DNA from: Candidatus Zhuqueibacterota bacterium
GTDB lineage: Bacteria > Zhuqueibacterota > Zhuqueibacteria > Zhuqueibacterales > Zhuqueibacteraceae
DNA length: 42,256 nucleotides
Direction of reading: 5' to 3'
Assembly (NCBI GenBank): GCA_003576975.1
Contig: QEVD01000031.1
Location: 1-42,256 of the forward strand
Shown: positions 8,724-15,969 of the stretch, piece after piece
Numbering within the stretch: the first letter of the stretch is position 1
How the letters are laid out: the number at the start of each line of letters is the position of its first letter
Notes under the pieces: model-generated
Seen by the model: the letters and a program-made list of their open reading frames with translations, nothing else
The model's database searches: none
Told to the model about the DNA's origin: nothing
Program-made: the position numbers and the translations under genes

Positions 8724-9143
8724 TCAATTGCCGACTTTGATGTCGATTAGCTTCTTCACGTGCTCGATATCCTTCTGAGATTTGACTTCAATGCGAATGC
8801 CACGGCCTTCCGCATATTTGCGCGCATGCCTTAGCTCATTCTTTATTGTCTGCGGCAAATCGCTAGGTTCGACAGCAGAAACTGCTTTGTCGCCGAAGAC
8901 GAAAGCCAGCGGGAAACCTCCTTGCAAAGGAACGAAGAAATAGAGATTACGTTTCTTGAGCAAAACTTTCAATGTCCAACCGGACTTGGTATTGTAGAAT
9001 TTCCATTCTTCCGTGAAGTCGCCGTGCTCTTGCGCGATATGTTGCTTGATCGCCTCCCAGAATGGCGATTTCTTTCCCAGCACAAGCGTCAGTTGACGAT
9101 CATCCGGTTGGATTGACTTCTCCATAAATGCATTCGTTTCCAT
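8724..9143 (-). CDS. DUF3788 family protein
   Basis: A 139-residue soluble protein matching the DUF3788 pattern: an N-terminal LGKKSPFWEAIKQHI helix, the WKFYNTKSGWTLKVLLKKRNLYFFVPLQGGFPLAFVFGDKA strand run in the middle, and a C-terminal helix-strand ending KDIEHVKKLIDIK. The function of this family is unknown. AAAGG lies 5 nt before the chosen start. It is preceded by a 150-nt gap and lies 56 nt upstream of the serine hydrolase start, so the two may share a transcript. Confidence 0.7.
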   Translation of the reverse strand: METNAFMEKSIQPDDRQLTLVLGKKSPFWEAIKQHIAQEHGDFTEEWKFYNTKSGWTLKVLLKKRNLYFFVPLQGGFPLAFVFGDKAVSAVEPSDLPQTIKNELRHARKYAEGRGIRIEVKSQKDIEHVKKLIDIKVGN

Positions 9144-9294
9144 ACAGACCTTTCTCGCCTTTTATCAACGCTCATACCCTGTTACTTTAATTTCGTAGTC
9201 TTGTCTCTTGTGGAGCGTTGCTGCAATCGCGCATTTGCTGGCTTCAACAGCCGTCCACGAGGGGCCGGGACTACAAGACTATGGCAACACGTTG

Positions 9295-9828
9295 CTAACG
9301 TACCAACAAGCCGGCGACAAGCATAAGGTTCACCATAAAGAAAAATACGCCCATCACCCAATTCAGCCATTTCTTCTCCGGGTGATTGACCCAATAAAAC
9401 AAAATGACGGAAAGCAGCAGTGCTTGCGGCACGACTTCCAACCATCCTGTCAATTGATCCAATATCGGAATGCGGGTATAAATCATGCCTTCGAGCGATC
9501 CCGGTGGCGGCCCAAAAGTTGAAAGAATGCCCAATGCCACCAACGTCCACCACATAATCAACCAGCCGTTCTTTTTTCCGAACAAGATTTCACGCAACGG
9601 AAAGAACGCCAGCGCAAAGATCAATCCGCGAATCGGTTGGAACAATGGCCCGGCCATAATCAGCGGATCATCGAGCTGCCGCATCCAACACGCCATTTCC
9701 GGGCGTGCGAACCTTTCCGCGTAGTTTAGGAAAGTAGAGGCGAGAATTCCCATGAAGAAGTATGTAACGCTATGGGCGACGATGGTTTTGGCGGCAAGCG
9801 CCAAAAAGCTGGGCTGGCTATTGTTCAT
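9295..9828 (-). CDS. Polytopic membrane protein of unknown function
   Basis: A 177-residue protein with about five hydrophobic helices (AKTIVAHSVTYFFMGILAST; PLFQPIRGLIFALAFFPL; GWLIMWWTLVALGILSTFG; WLEVVPQALLLSVILFYWV; WLNWVMGVFFFMVNLMLVAG). The start at 9828 has GGAGG directly upstream; a longer frame to 9906 lacks a site. I recognise no family. It belongs to a run of small inner-membrane genes (9295-11639) in one direction. Confidence 0.6.
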   Translation of the reverse strand: MNNSQPSFLALAAKTIVAHSVTYFFMGILASTFLNYAERFARPEMACWMRQLDDPLIMAGPLFQPIRGLIFALAFFPLREILFGKKNGWLIMWWTLVALGILSTFGPPPGSLEGMIYTRIPILDQLTGWLEVVPQALLLSVILFYWVNHPEKKWLNWVMGVFFFMVNLMLVAGLLVR

Positions 9829-9860
9829 CCTGCCTCCTTCCGATCTCGGCTTGTCGAGAT

Positions 9861-10211
9861 TTATGTCATCACTCTGTAGATAACGATAACGACACCCAGG
9901 AGCCAAATCGAGCTGAAGATGATCTTGTTGTATCTGGCCAGCCAGTTGGGCAAAAAGATGTCAAAGTTATCGTTTCTGTTATTGGTGTATTTTGCAGCAA
10001 TGGGAGTCAATGGACAACTCCCGCGATTGAACTTCAAAACAACGCCCTCCAAAATGATCAAGCCGATGGCAATCCAAACCAAGGTCCCAATCTTATCAAG
10101 AACTCCCGCATACAAAATGTATCCGATGATGAACACGAAGAATGCCCAAATCAGCGTATGGGCAAGCCGAACCAGAAAAAGCTTGCGATGATTATCCTGA
10201 ACTAGTGCCAT
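9861..10211 (-). CDS. Small membrane protein with CPLT motif
   Basis: A 116-residue protein with three or four membrane helices (LVRLAHTLIWAFFVFIIGYIL; IGTLVWIAIGLIILEGVVL; IIFSSIWLLGVVIVIYRV). The segment LEGVVLKFNRGSCPLTPIAAKY recalls the Glu plus CPLT pattern of the DUF2784 family, but the overall match is too loose to assign. GGGAG lies 8 nt before the start at 10211. It ends 32 nt before the next membrane gene and is probably co-transcribed with it. Confidence 0.55.
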   Translation of the reverse strand: MALVQDNHRKLFLVRLAHTLIWAFFVFIIGYILYAGVLDKIGTLVWIAIGLIILEGVVLKFNRGSCPLTPIAAKYTNNRNDNFDIFLPNWLARYNKIIFSSIWLLGVVIVIYRVMT

Positions 10212-10289
10212 GCACTTTTCTCCCGAGCAATCATTTCGCTTTGATCGCGATCGAATCAACTTTTCATCACTTCGTGGAAATAACCCGTT

Positions 10290-10448
10290 TCACTTCTTTC
10301 GAAATCCACTGGAGATGCCGCCCAGCAGAACGAGGGCGATGGCGAAAACCGTTCCGCTCTGAATGGGAGTGATCGTCTTGGTGAGCAACAGAGCAGCGAG
10401 AATGACGCAGACTCCCAAGAATACAAGACCTGCAGTTTTACCTTGCAT
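10290..10448 (-). CDS. 52-residue two-helix membrane protein
   Basis: A short gene with a near-ideal ribosome site (AAAGGAG, 6 nt before ATG at 10448). The product begins MQGKTAGLVFLGVCVILAAL and ends GGISSGFRKK: two hydrophobic helices joined by a short polar turn (TKTITPIQSG) and a basic C-terminus, so both ends probably face the cytoplasm. It lies between the CPLT membrane gene and the beta-barrel gene on the same strand. I recognise no family. The strong ribosome site and membrane-protein composition support it as a real gene. Confidence 0.6.
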   Translation of the reverse strand: MQGKTAGLVFLGVCVILAALLLTKTITPIQSGTVFAIALVLLGGISSGFRKK

Positions 10449-10517
10449 CGTGACTCCTTTTGAATTTAGCGCCTATAGAAATTACTCCATGCCATCACGG
10501 CGTCAGCCGGCCAATCA

Positions 10518-11177
10518 TTAAATCCTCAAACCAATCAGAAACTGCAAAAAATCTAGTTTCTCAGTCAAAGCTAACCCAGCGATGACATCAACGTCATGCA
10601 AGGCTCTCGAGTAGCGCAACTCCAAAGTGAACACGGACCAGCCAATAGCAATGCCTCCGTTTACGTTGAAGCCACTCCTGGCGACCCAGGGCCAAGGATC
10701 ATCACCCTCATAAAACACATAATCGTACTTAAGCTTGTGTTGTGGATCATAGAAGTTGTTTAGACGTTTCGTCCTGGTTCTTTCTTTAATCGCAAGCTCA
10801 AGAGATGGCCCAACATACAATTCGATCAGCAGAGTCTTCCTGACTGGCCGGTAGTACTTCCACATAACAGGTACCTCGACGTATCTGATATCAGAGTAAA
10901 TATCAATAACACTTCCATACCCAGTGATAGCGCTGGCCACGATTCTGTTTTTGAGGACTGTTTTCTTTGCTGTGTACATCACCTCCACGGTCAGGCCCGT
11001 TCTCTTTGAGATTTTCCACTCGTGCCCTATGCCTGAAGCGAACCCCCAATCCGGTGCGCCTCCCTGGCCCCGATAGCTCGAGTAACTACCGCCTAATTTA
11101 ATGGTATAACCGCCTTGCGCAAGCGCGTTGCCAGCGAGCAGGGCCATGAGCATTGCGATTCGCAGTTTAATTTTCAT
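10518..11177 (-). CDS. Outer-membrane beta-barrel protein
   Basis: A 219-residue exported protein of the porin/OmpW-like barrel type common in Bacteroidetes and relatives. Seen: a signal peptide (MKIKLRIAMLMALLAGNALA, about 20 residues), then strands such as YTIKLGGSYSSYRG, WGFASGIGHEWKI, GLTVEVMYTAKK, RYVEVPVMWKYY, LLIELYVGPSLELAIK and VNGGIAIGWSVFTLELRYS, and a final strand FLQFLIGLRI. The arrangement fits an eight- to ten-strand barrel of the outer-membrane beta-barrel family (PF13568-like). Substrate or role is unknown. Confidence 0.7.
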   Translation of the reverse strand: MKIKLRIAMLMALLAGNALAQGGYTIKLGGSYSSYRGQGGAPDWGFASGIGHEWKISKRTGLTVEVMYTAKKTVLKNRIVASAITGYGSVIDIYSDIRYVEVPVMWKYYRPVRKTLLIELYVGPSLELAIKERTRTKRLNNFYDPQHKLKYDYVFYEGDDPWPWVARSGFNVNGGIAIGWSVFTLELRYSRALHDVDVIAGLALTEKLDFLQFLIGLRI

Positions 11178-11198
11178 TTTTCTCGAACGTTATATCTA

Positions 11199-11639
11199 TC
11201 ACCAAAAGAGTTGGCGCTGCTTCCAAAGGTAATATGTCGCCCAGACAGCGATGAGGGCAAACGGGGTAAAGAGAACACCACCGGGTGACAAGGTTGTATA
11301 AAAGTCTCGTATCAACACCACGGTCATCGAGTAGATCCAAAGTGCATTCGTCATTTGCGCCGCCGTCCATCCCCAAAAACGCATACGCCAAAGTCCCACG
11401 CACGAAAGGAATAAGAGCAGTGTTGACCAGACCAGATCACCGATCGCAAATCCGTAGGTCGTGGCAGCATTCGCTTTTTCCGACAAAACCGTAAACTCGC
11501 TTGGCGGCGGTACGAGTCTCTTCAACAACACCAATAGCCAAAAGACAAGTGTCAAGACAAGGGCGATGCCGTTTATTATGACGAGAAACGCCACGGCTTT
11601 AGGCCGCTTTGCAGAGAAGACAGAGAAAGGCTCATTCAT
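11199..11639 (-). CDS. Polytopic membrane protein of unknown function
   Basis: A 146-residue protein with four hydrophobic helices (VAFLVIINGIALVLTLVFWLLVLL; YGFAIGDLVWSTLLLFLSCVGLW; AAQMTNALWIYSMTVVLI; VLFTPFALIAVWATYYLW). An ATG at 11645 is also possible, but AGGG is 8 nt from the ATG at 11639 and only 2 nt from the other, so 11639 is preferred. I recognise no family. It lies just upstream of the beta-barrel gene on the same strand. Confidence 0.55.
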   Translation of the reverse strand: MNEPFSVFSAKRPKAVAFLVIINGIALVLTLVFWLLVLLKRLVPPPSEFTVLSEKANAATTYGFAIGDLVWSTLLLFLSCVGLWRMRFWGWTAAQMTNALWIYSMTVVLIRDFYTTLSPGGVLFTPFALIAVWATYYLWKQRQLFW

Positions 11640-11732
11640 GATCATATCCCTAATGCATTTCCCAATGCTCCAATATCGTTTTCAGCCTTGTTGAGAATAT
11701 ACGGTTCCGCGTCTTGCGTTTGTCGCCGCAAG

Positions 11733-14700
11733 TTATACGTTCTTTTTCGCCGCACGTTTCTGCCGAATCTTTTCCGCTTTCAATTCCACCATCGCATAGA
11801 TCACCGGCACCACCAGCAGCGTCAACACGGTCGCCGCAGTCAATCCGCCCATGACGGCGCGCGCCATGGGCGCCCAGTTTTCACCGCTTTCGCCCAGGCC
11901 GAGGGACATCGGCAACATTGCCAAAATGGTGGTGAGCGCAGTCATGAGAACCGGTCGCATGCGCGCACGCCCCGCCTCCATGATGGCTTCAAACAATTCC
12001 TTGCCGCGGCTGCGCAATTGATTGATGAAATCCACCAACACGATGCCGTTATTGACGACGATGCCGACCAGCATGATGATGCCGATGAGCGCCATCACGT
12101 TGAGGTTAATGCCGGTGAGCAGCAACGCCAACGCGACGCCAATGGACGAGAGCGGGATGGTGAAGATGATGATGAACGGATCCAACAACGATTCGAATTG
12201 CGAGGCCATCACCATGTAAACCAACAACAGCGCCGCCAGCATCGCCAGGCCGAGATACATGAACGACTCCTGCTGCTCTTCGGCAATGCCGCCGATCTCA
12301 ATACGAAAATCATTCGGCACGCTCACTTGCCGTAGCGCGGCTTGCACATCTTGGGTGACGCTGCGCAAGTCGCGGCCGGAGATGTCGATGTTGACCGATA
12401 CCATTCTTTCCTGGCCTTCGCGCGTGATTTCGATGGGCGCTTTGCTGTATTCCACTTCAGCAACGGCACGCAGAGGAATCGGTTTACCGGCGGGCGTCAC
12501 AATTAAAATGTTCTCGATATCTTCTTTGCTCTTTCGCGTGTTTTTGACAAGTTGCACACGCACGTCGTACTCGTCACCCGCTTCGCGATAGCGCGTAACA
12601 ACAGAACCAAGAACGCTGGTACTGACCAACCGGCTGAGCTGTGCGGTGCTCAATCCCAAATCGGCAAGGCGTTGGCGATCAAAATTAACGCGCAACTCGG
12701 GCGCCGATTCGCGCAGACTGGTTTCCACATCAACAACGCCTTTGACGCCTTTGACTTTTTCAACAACGACATTGGCCAGCGTTTCGGCGCGAGACAAATC
12801 GTGGCCAAAAATCTCCACCATGATATCACTGCCGCCGAACATGGCTTCCTGGCCGCGGTCAGTAAAGCTCGCCTCCACACCGGGGATGGAGTTAAGGCGC
12901 TCGCGCAGGTCATCCTGGATGTCAAATTGCGAACGCCGGCGTTGCGTGAGATTAGTGAGGCCGAGGGTGACATCGCCTTCGCTGGAGGTGCGCGTCGAGA
13001 AGAAAGCCATGATGCCCTCGCCCTGGCCAAAGTTGATGTAGGTATTCTTCGCTTCCGGTACGTTGGCGCGAATAATCGCGTCAATTTCGGCCATGCTTGC
13101 TTCCATCGCCTCCAAGCTGGTACCAGGAGCGCGATCGACGGCAATCGCAACGAATCCCGAATCACTCTGCGGCAAAAATTCTCCGCCGAGGCTGGCAAGG
13201 ATGAAGATGGAAAGTACGAACATGCCCACTGCGGAAAAAACGACGGTCTTGCGATGTTGCAATGCCCATTTCAAGCCGGCGGCATAAATCTTGTGCAAAC
13301 CTGTCAACCAATAGCCAATGGTGTCGCTCATTTTTGCCAGCCAGCCAAACCGGTGTAATTTCTCGCGCAGATGCAACAGCCGCGAGGCGAGCAACGGAAT
13401 GAGCGTCAACGCGACGAGCAGAGAAACGGTCAAGGAAAAGCAAATGGTGACCACCATGTCGTTGAACAGCTCGCCGGCGAGGCCGGGCACAAACAACACC
13501 GGCACGAACACCGCCAGCGTGGTCAGCGTCGAGGCGATGATGGCCATCGACACTTCACTGGCGCCGTTGTGCGAGGCTTCACGCAAATCTTCGCCCAATT
13601 CGCGATGGCGGAAAATGTTTTCGAGCACGACGATGGAATTGTCCACCAACAAGCCGACGGCCAGAGCCAAGCCGGCCATCGAAATGACGTTCAGCGTCAG
13701 TCCGGCCTGATCCATCACCGCAAAAGTCACGATCATCGACACCGGAATCGACACCGCAACGATGAGTGAGCTGCGCAGATTTCTCAGAAAGAAAAGCAAC
13801 ACGAGCAACGTCAGGCCGATGGCCTGAATGGCGGTGTTGCCTAAGTTTGACATCGAGCGATTGATAAATTCCGAGAAATCGATGACGGTTTCCAGGCGCA
13901 CGCCTCTGGGCAGCTCGGCTTCGAAGTTCGCAAAGCGATTCCGCACGGCCTCACAGACTTGGGCCGTATTGCCATCCGATTGTTTCTGAATCACTACCAT
14001 CACCGCGGGCTTGCCGTTGTTCCAAACCTTTTGCTGCTGCTCGACAAAGCCATCGACAACCGCGGCGACGTCTTTGACGCGAATCACTGCGCCGTTCATT
14101 GCCGCGACGCTGGTATTTTCGATCTGCTCGATGCTACTGTATTCACCTGCGGTTTGAATGGTGAATTCCTGCATGGCATTTTCGATTTTGCCTGCCGGCA
14201 ATTGCAGATTCCCCATTTGCAGCGCTGCTGATACAAGCTCAATCGGAATGTTGTGGGCGCGCAGCCGGGCCGGATCGACCTGCACTTTTATCTCACGGCG
14301 CATGCCGCCCATGGTAAAAGCCGAAGCCACGCCGGGAATACGCTCAAGCCGGGGTTCAAGATCACGCTCAGCGATGCGACGCAGTTCCGCCATGCCGTGC
14401 ATCTCGGAGCTGAGCGCAAGATAAAAAACCGGCTGTTGCGAAGGATCGAACGCAAACACCAATGGGCCGTCAACTTCTTGCGGCAGAACGTCCTGGATGA
14501 ATTCGAGACTGTTGCGCACATCGATCTCGGCCTGATTCATATCCGTGCCCCAATCAAACTCCAGCAACACCAGCGATAAACCTTGCGCCGAAGTGGAGGT
14601 GATTTTTTCGATGTTTTCCACTGCGGCCACCACTTCTTCAACCGGGCGCGTCACCACAGTCTCCATGTCAAAGGGGCCGACGCCGGTGTACTGCGAGATC

Positions 14701-14840
14701 AGCGCGATCATCGGGAATTCGAGTTTGGGGTAAAGATCGATATTGAGACGCGCCAGAGAGAAGAGGCCAAAACCGACGGCAATCAGGTAGATCATGGAGA
14801 AAGTGACGCCGCGCCGAATGGCAGTTTCTGTGATCTTCAT
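11733..14840 (-). CDS. RND efflux permease, HAE-1 type
   Basis: A 1035-residue inner-membrane pump, full length for the AcrB/HAE-1 family that exports drugs, lipids or other hydrophobic compounds using the proton gradient. Seen: first helix near 12-31, the two large periplasmic loops, TM4 motif GLLVDNSIVVLENIFRH (about 397-413) and TM10 motif GIVVNNGIVLVDF. The usual pair of TM4 aspartates is D400-N401 here, a variant common in this subfamily. The start overlaps the adaptor stop by ATGA, giving a coupled adaptor-pump pair. No TolC-type outer-membrane factor is found in the window. A 6-bp stem (11713-11732) lies right after the stop but has no U-tract. Confidence 0.92.
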   Translation of the reverse strand: MKITETAIRRGVTFSMIYLIAVGFGLFSLARLNIDLYPKLEFPMIALISQYTGVGPFDMETVVTRPVEEVVAAVENIEKITSTSAQGLSLVLLEFDWGTDMNQAEIDVRNSLEFIQDVLPQEVDGPLVFAFDPSQQPVFYLALSSEMHGMAELRRIAERDLEPRLERIPGVASAFTMGGMRREIKVQVDPARLRAHNIPIELVSAALQMGNLQLPAGKIENAMQEFTIQTAGEYSSIEQIENTSVAAMNGAVIRVKDVAAVVDGFVEQQQKVWNNGKPAVMVVIQKQSDGNTAQVCEAVRNRFANFEAELPRGVRLETVIDFSEFINRSMSNLGNTAIQAIGLTLLVLLFFLRNLRSSLIVAVSIPVSMIVTFAVMDQAGLTLNVISMAGLALAVGLLVDNSIVVLENIFRHRELGEDLREASHNGASEVSMAIIASTLTTLAVFVPVLFVPGLAGELFNDMVVTICFSLTVSLLVALTLIPLLASRLLHLREKLHRFGWLAKMSDTIGYWLTGLHKIYAAGLKWALQHRKTVVFSAVGMFVLSIFILASLGGEFLPQSDSGFVAIAVDRAPGTSLEAMEASMAEIDAIIRANVPEAKNTYINFGQGEGIMAFFSTRTSSEGDVTLGLTNLTQRRRSQFDIQDDLRERLNSIPGVEASFTDRGQEAMFGGSDIMVEIFGHDLSRAETLANVVVEKVKGVKGVVDVETSLRESAPELRVNFDRQRLADLGLSTAQLSRLVSTSVLGSVVTRYREAGDEYDVRVQLVKNTRKSKEDIENILIVTPAGKPIPLRAVAEVEYSKAPIEITREGQERMVSVNIDISGRDLRSVTQDVQAALRQVSVPNDFRIEIGGIAEEQQESFMYLGLAMLAALLLVYMVMASQFESLLDPFIIIFTIPLSSIGVALALLLTGINLNVMALIGIIMLVGIVVNNGIVLVDFINQLRSRGKELFEAIMEAGRARMRPVLMTALTTILAMLPMSLGLGESGENWAPMARAVMGGLTAATVLTLLVVPVIYAMVELKAEKIRQKRAAKKNV

Positions 14841-15967
14841 GACGACGTCTCCCTCCCTTTGACAACAACGACGGGCGCGCCCTCACGCAAATTGTTTTGT
14901 CCCACGGTCACCAACTGCTCACCGATTTTTAGGCCGGACGAGATTGCCAAATGCTCGTGATTCAAATAAATCACCTCGAGTTTGCGCTGCAGCGCTTGAT
15001 TGCTATCCACCACAAAGACGAAGTAATGCTTCACCACCTGATCCTCGCCGCCGATGCGCTCCAGCGAGGTGTTTTCTATGACGGCGTGGCGCGGGACGAC
15101 GATAACATTTTCGATTACGCCGGTGGTGACTTCGGCATGGGCATACATGCCAGGCTTCAACAGGTGTCCGGGGTTATCCAGCAACACCTCAACCTCCGCC
15201 AAACGCGTCAAGGGATCGAGCACTGGACTGATTTTCACGACTTTCCCATCGAAGGTGCGATCAGGATAGGTGCTCACCTGCACGACGGTTTTCTGTCCAA
15301 TCTCCAATCTGGCCAAATCCTTTTCGGTTGCTTCAAATGTCATCTTCACCCGATCCATCTGGCAGACGCTGACCAAGGGCAGCGCGGGAGCCGCCATATC
15401 GCCGGTCTCGCAATAACGTTTGCCAATGATGCCGGCGATGGGCGCGGTGATGGTCGCGTCGTGCCATTGACTTTTGGCGCTGGTTAATGCGGCCTCGGCT
15501 TGTTCCACCTGCGCCTTCGCCGCCTCATACTGCGTGGCAATCGCATCGTATTGCTGCTTGCTCACAGAAAGATCGCGATACAGCAATTCAAAACGATCAT
15601 ACTCCGCGCGCAAGTTTGCTTCCTGTGCTTTGGCTGCGGTCAAGGCCGCCTCCGCTTGCCGCACGGCTTGTTCAATGGTCGTGGCCGCAATTCTCGCAAC
15701 CGGCGCGCCTTTGGCAACCCGATCTCCGGCATCAACAAAAAATCGTTCGATGCGATCGGGAATTTTGGAGAAGACCTTGACTTCGAACTCGGCTTTGATG
15801 TCGCCATAGTAGCTGAGCGTTTGCGCCAAATTCCCGAGGCCAACCGTTACGGTTTCGACGGGGATTTTGGTTTCAACCTGGCTGTCCGTGGAATCTTTTT
15901 GATCGCAGCCCGTCAAAAACACGGCCCCACCGGCCATAACCATGAAAAAATAAATTGCCCGTTTCAT
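14837..15967 (-). CDS. RND efflux adaptor (membrane fusion protein), lipoprotein
   Basis: A 376-residue periplasmic adaptor that would link the pump to an outer-membrane channel. Seen: a lipoprotein signal with lipobox FLTGC (Cys21), the lipoyl-like first half (VKVFSKIPDRIERFFVDAGDRVAKGAPVA, about 63-91), a coiled-coil hairpin rich in Ala/Glu (about 98-165), the second lipoyl half (DATITAPIAGIIGKRY), and the beta-barrel and membrane-proximal domains after about 190. The gene starts 2 nt after the SpoIIE phosphatase stop and overlaps the pump start by 4 nt, so the three are surely one operon. Confidence 0.92.
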   Translation of the reverse strand: MKRAIYFFMVMAGGAVFLTGCDQKDSTDSQVETKIPVETVTVGLGNLAQTLSYYGDIKAEFEVKVFSKIPDRIERFFVDAGDRVAKGAPVARIAATTIEQAVRQAEAALTAAKAQEANLRAEYDRFELLYRDLSVSKQQYDAIATQYEAAKAQVEQAEAALTSAKSQWHDATITAPIAGIIGKRYCETGDMAAPALPLVSVCQMDRVKMTFEATEKDLARLEIGQKTVVQVSTYPDRTFDGKVVKISPVLDPLTRLAEVEVLLDNPGHLLKPGMYAHAEVTTGVIENVIVVPRHAVIENTSLERIGGEDQVVKHYFVFVVDSNQALQRKLEVIYLNHEHLAISSGLKIGEQLVTVGQNNLREGAPVVVVKGRETSS

Positions 15968-15969
15968 TG

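Noticed and set aside
9230-9290. TAGTCCCGGCCCCTCGTGG-like string as a repeat
   Set aside because: Single copy in the window, no arms, no partner.
11713-11732. Stem CTTGCG / CGCAAG after the RND pump as a terminator
   Set aside because: No U-tract follows, and the stem is only 6 bp.
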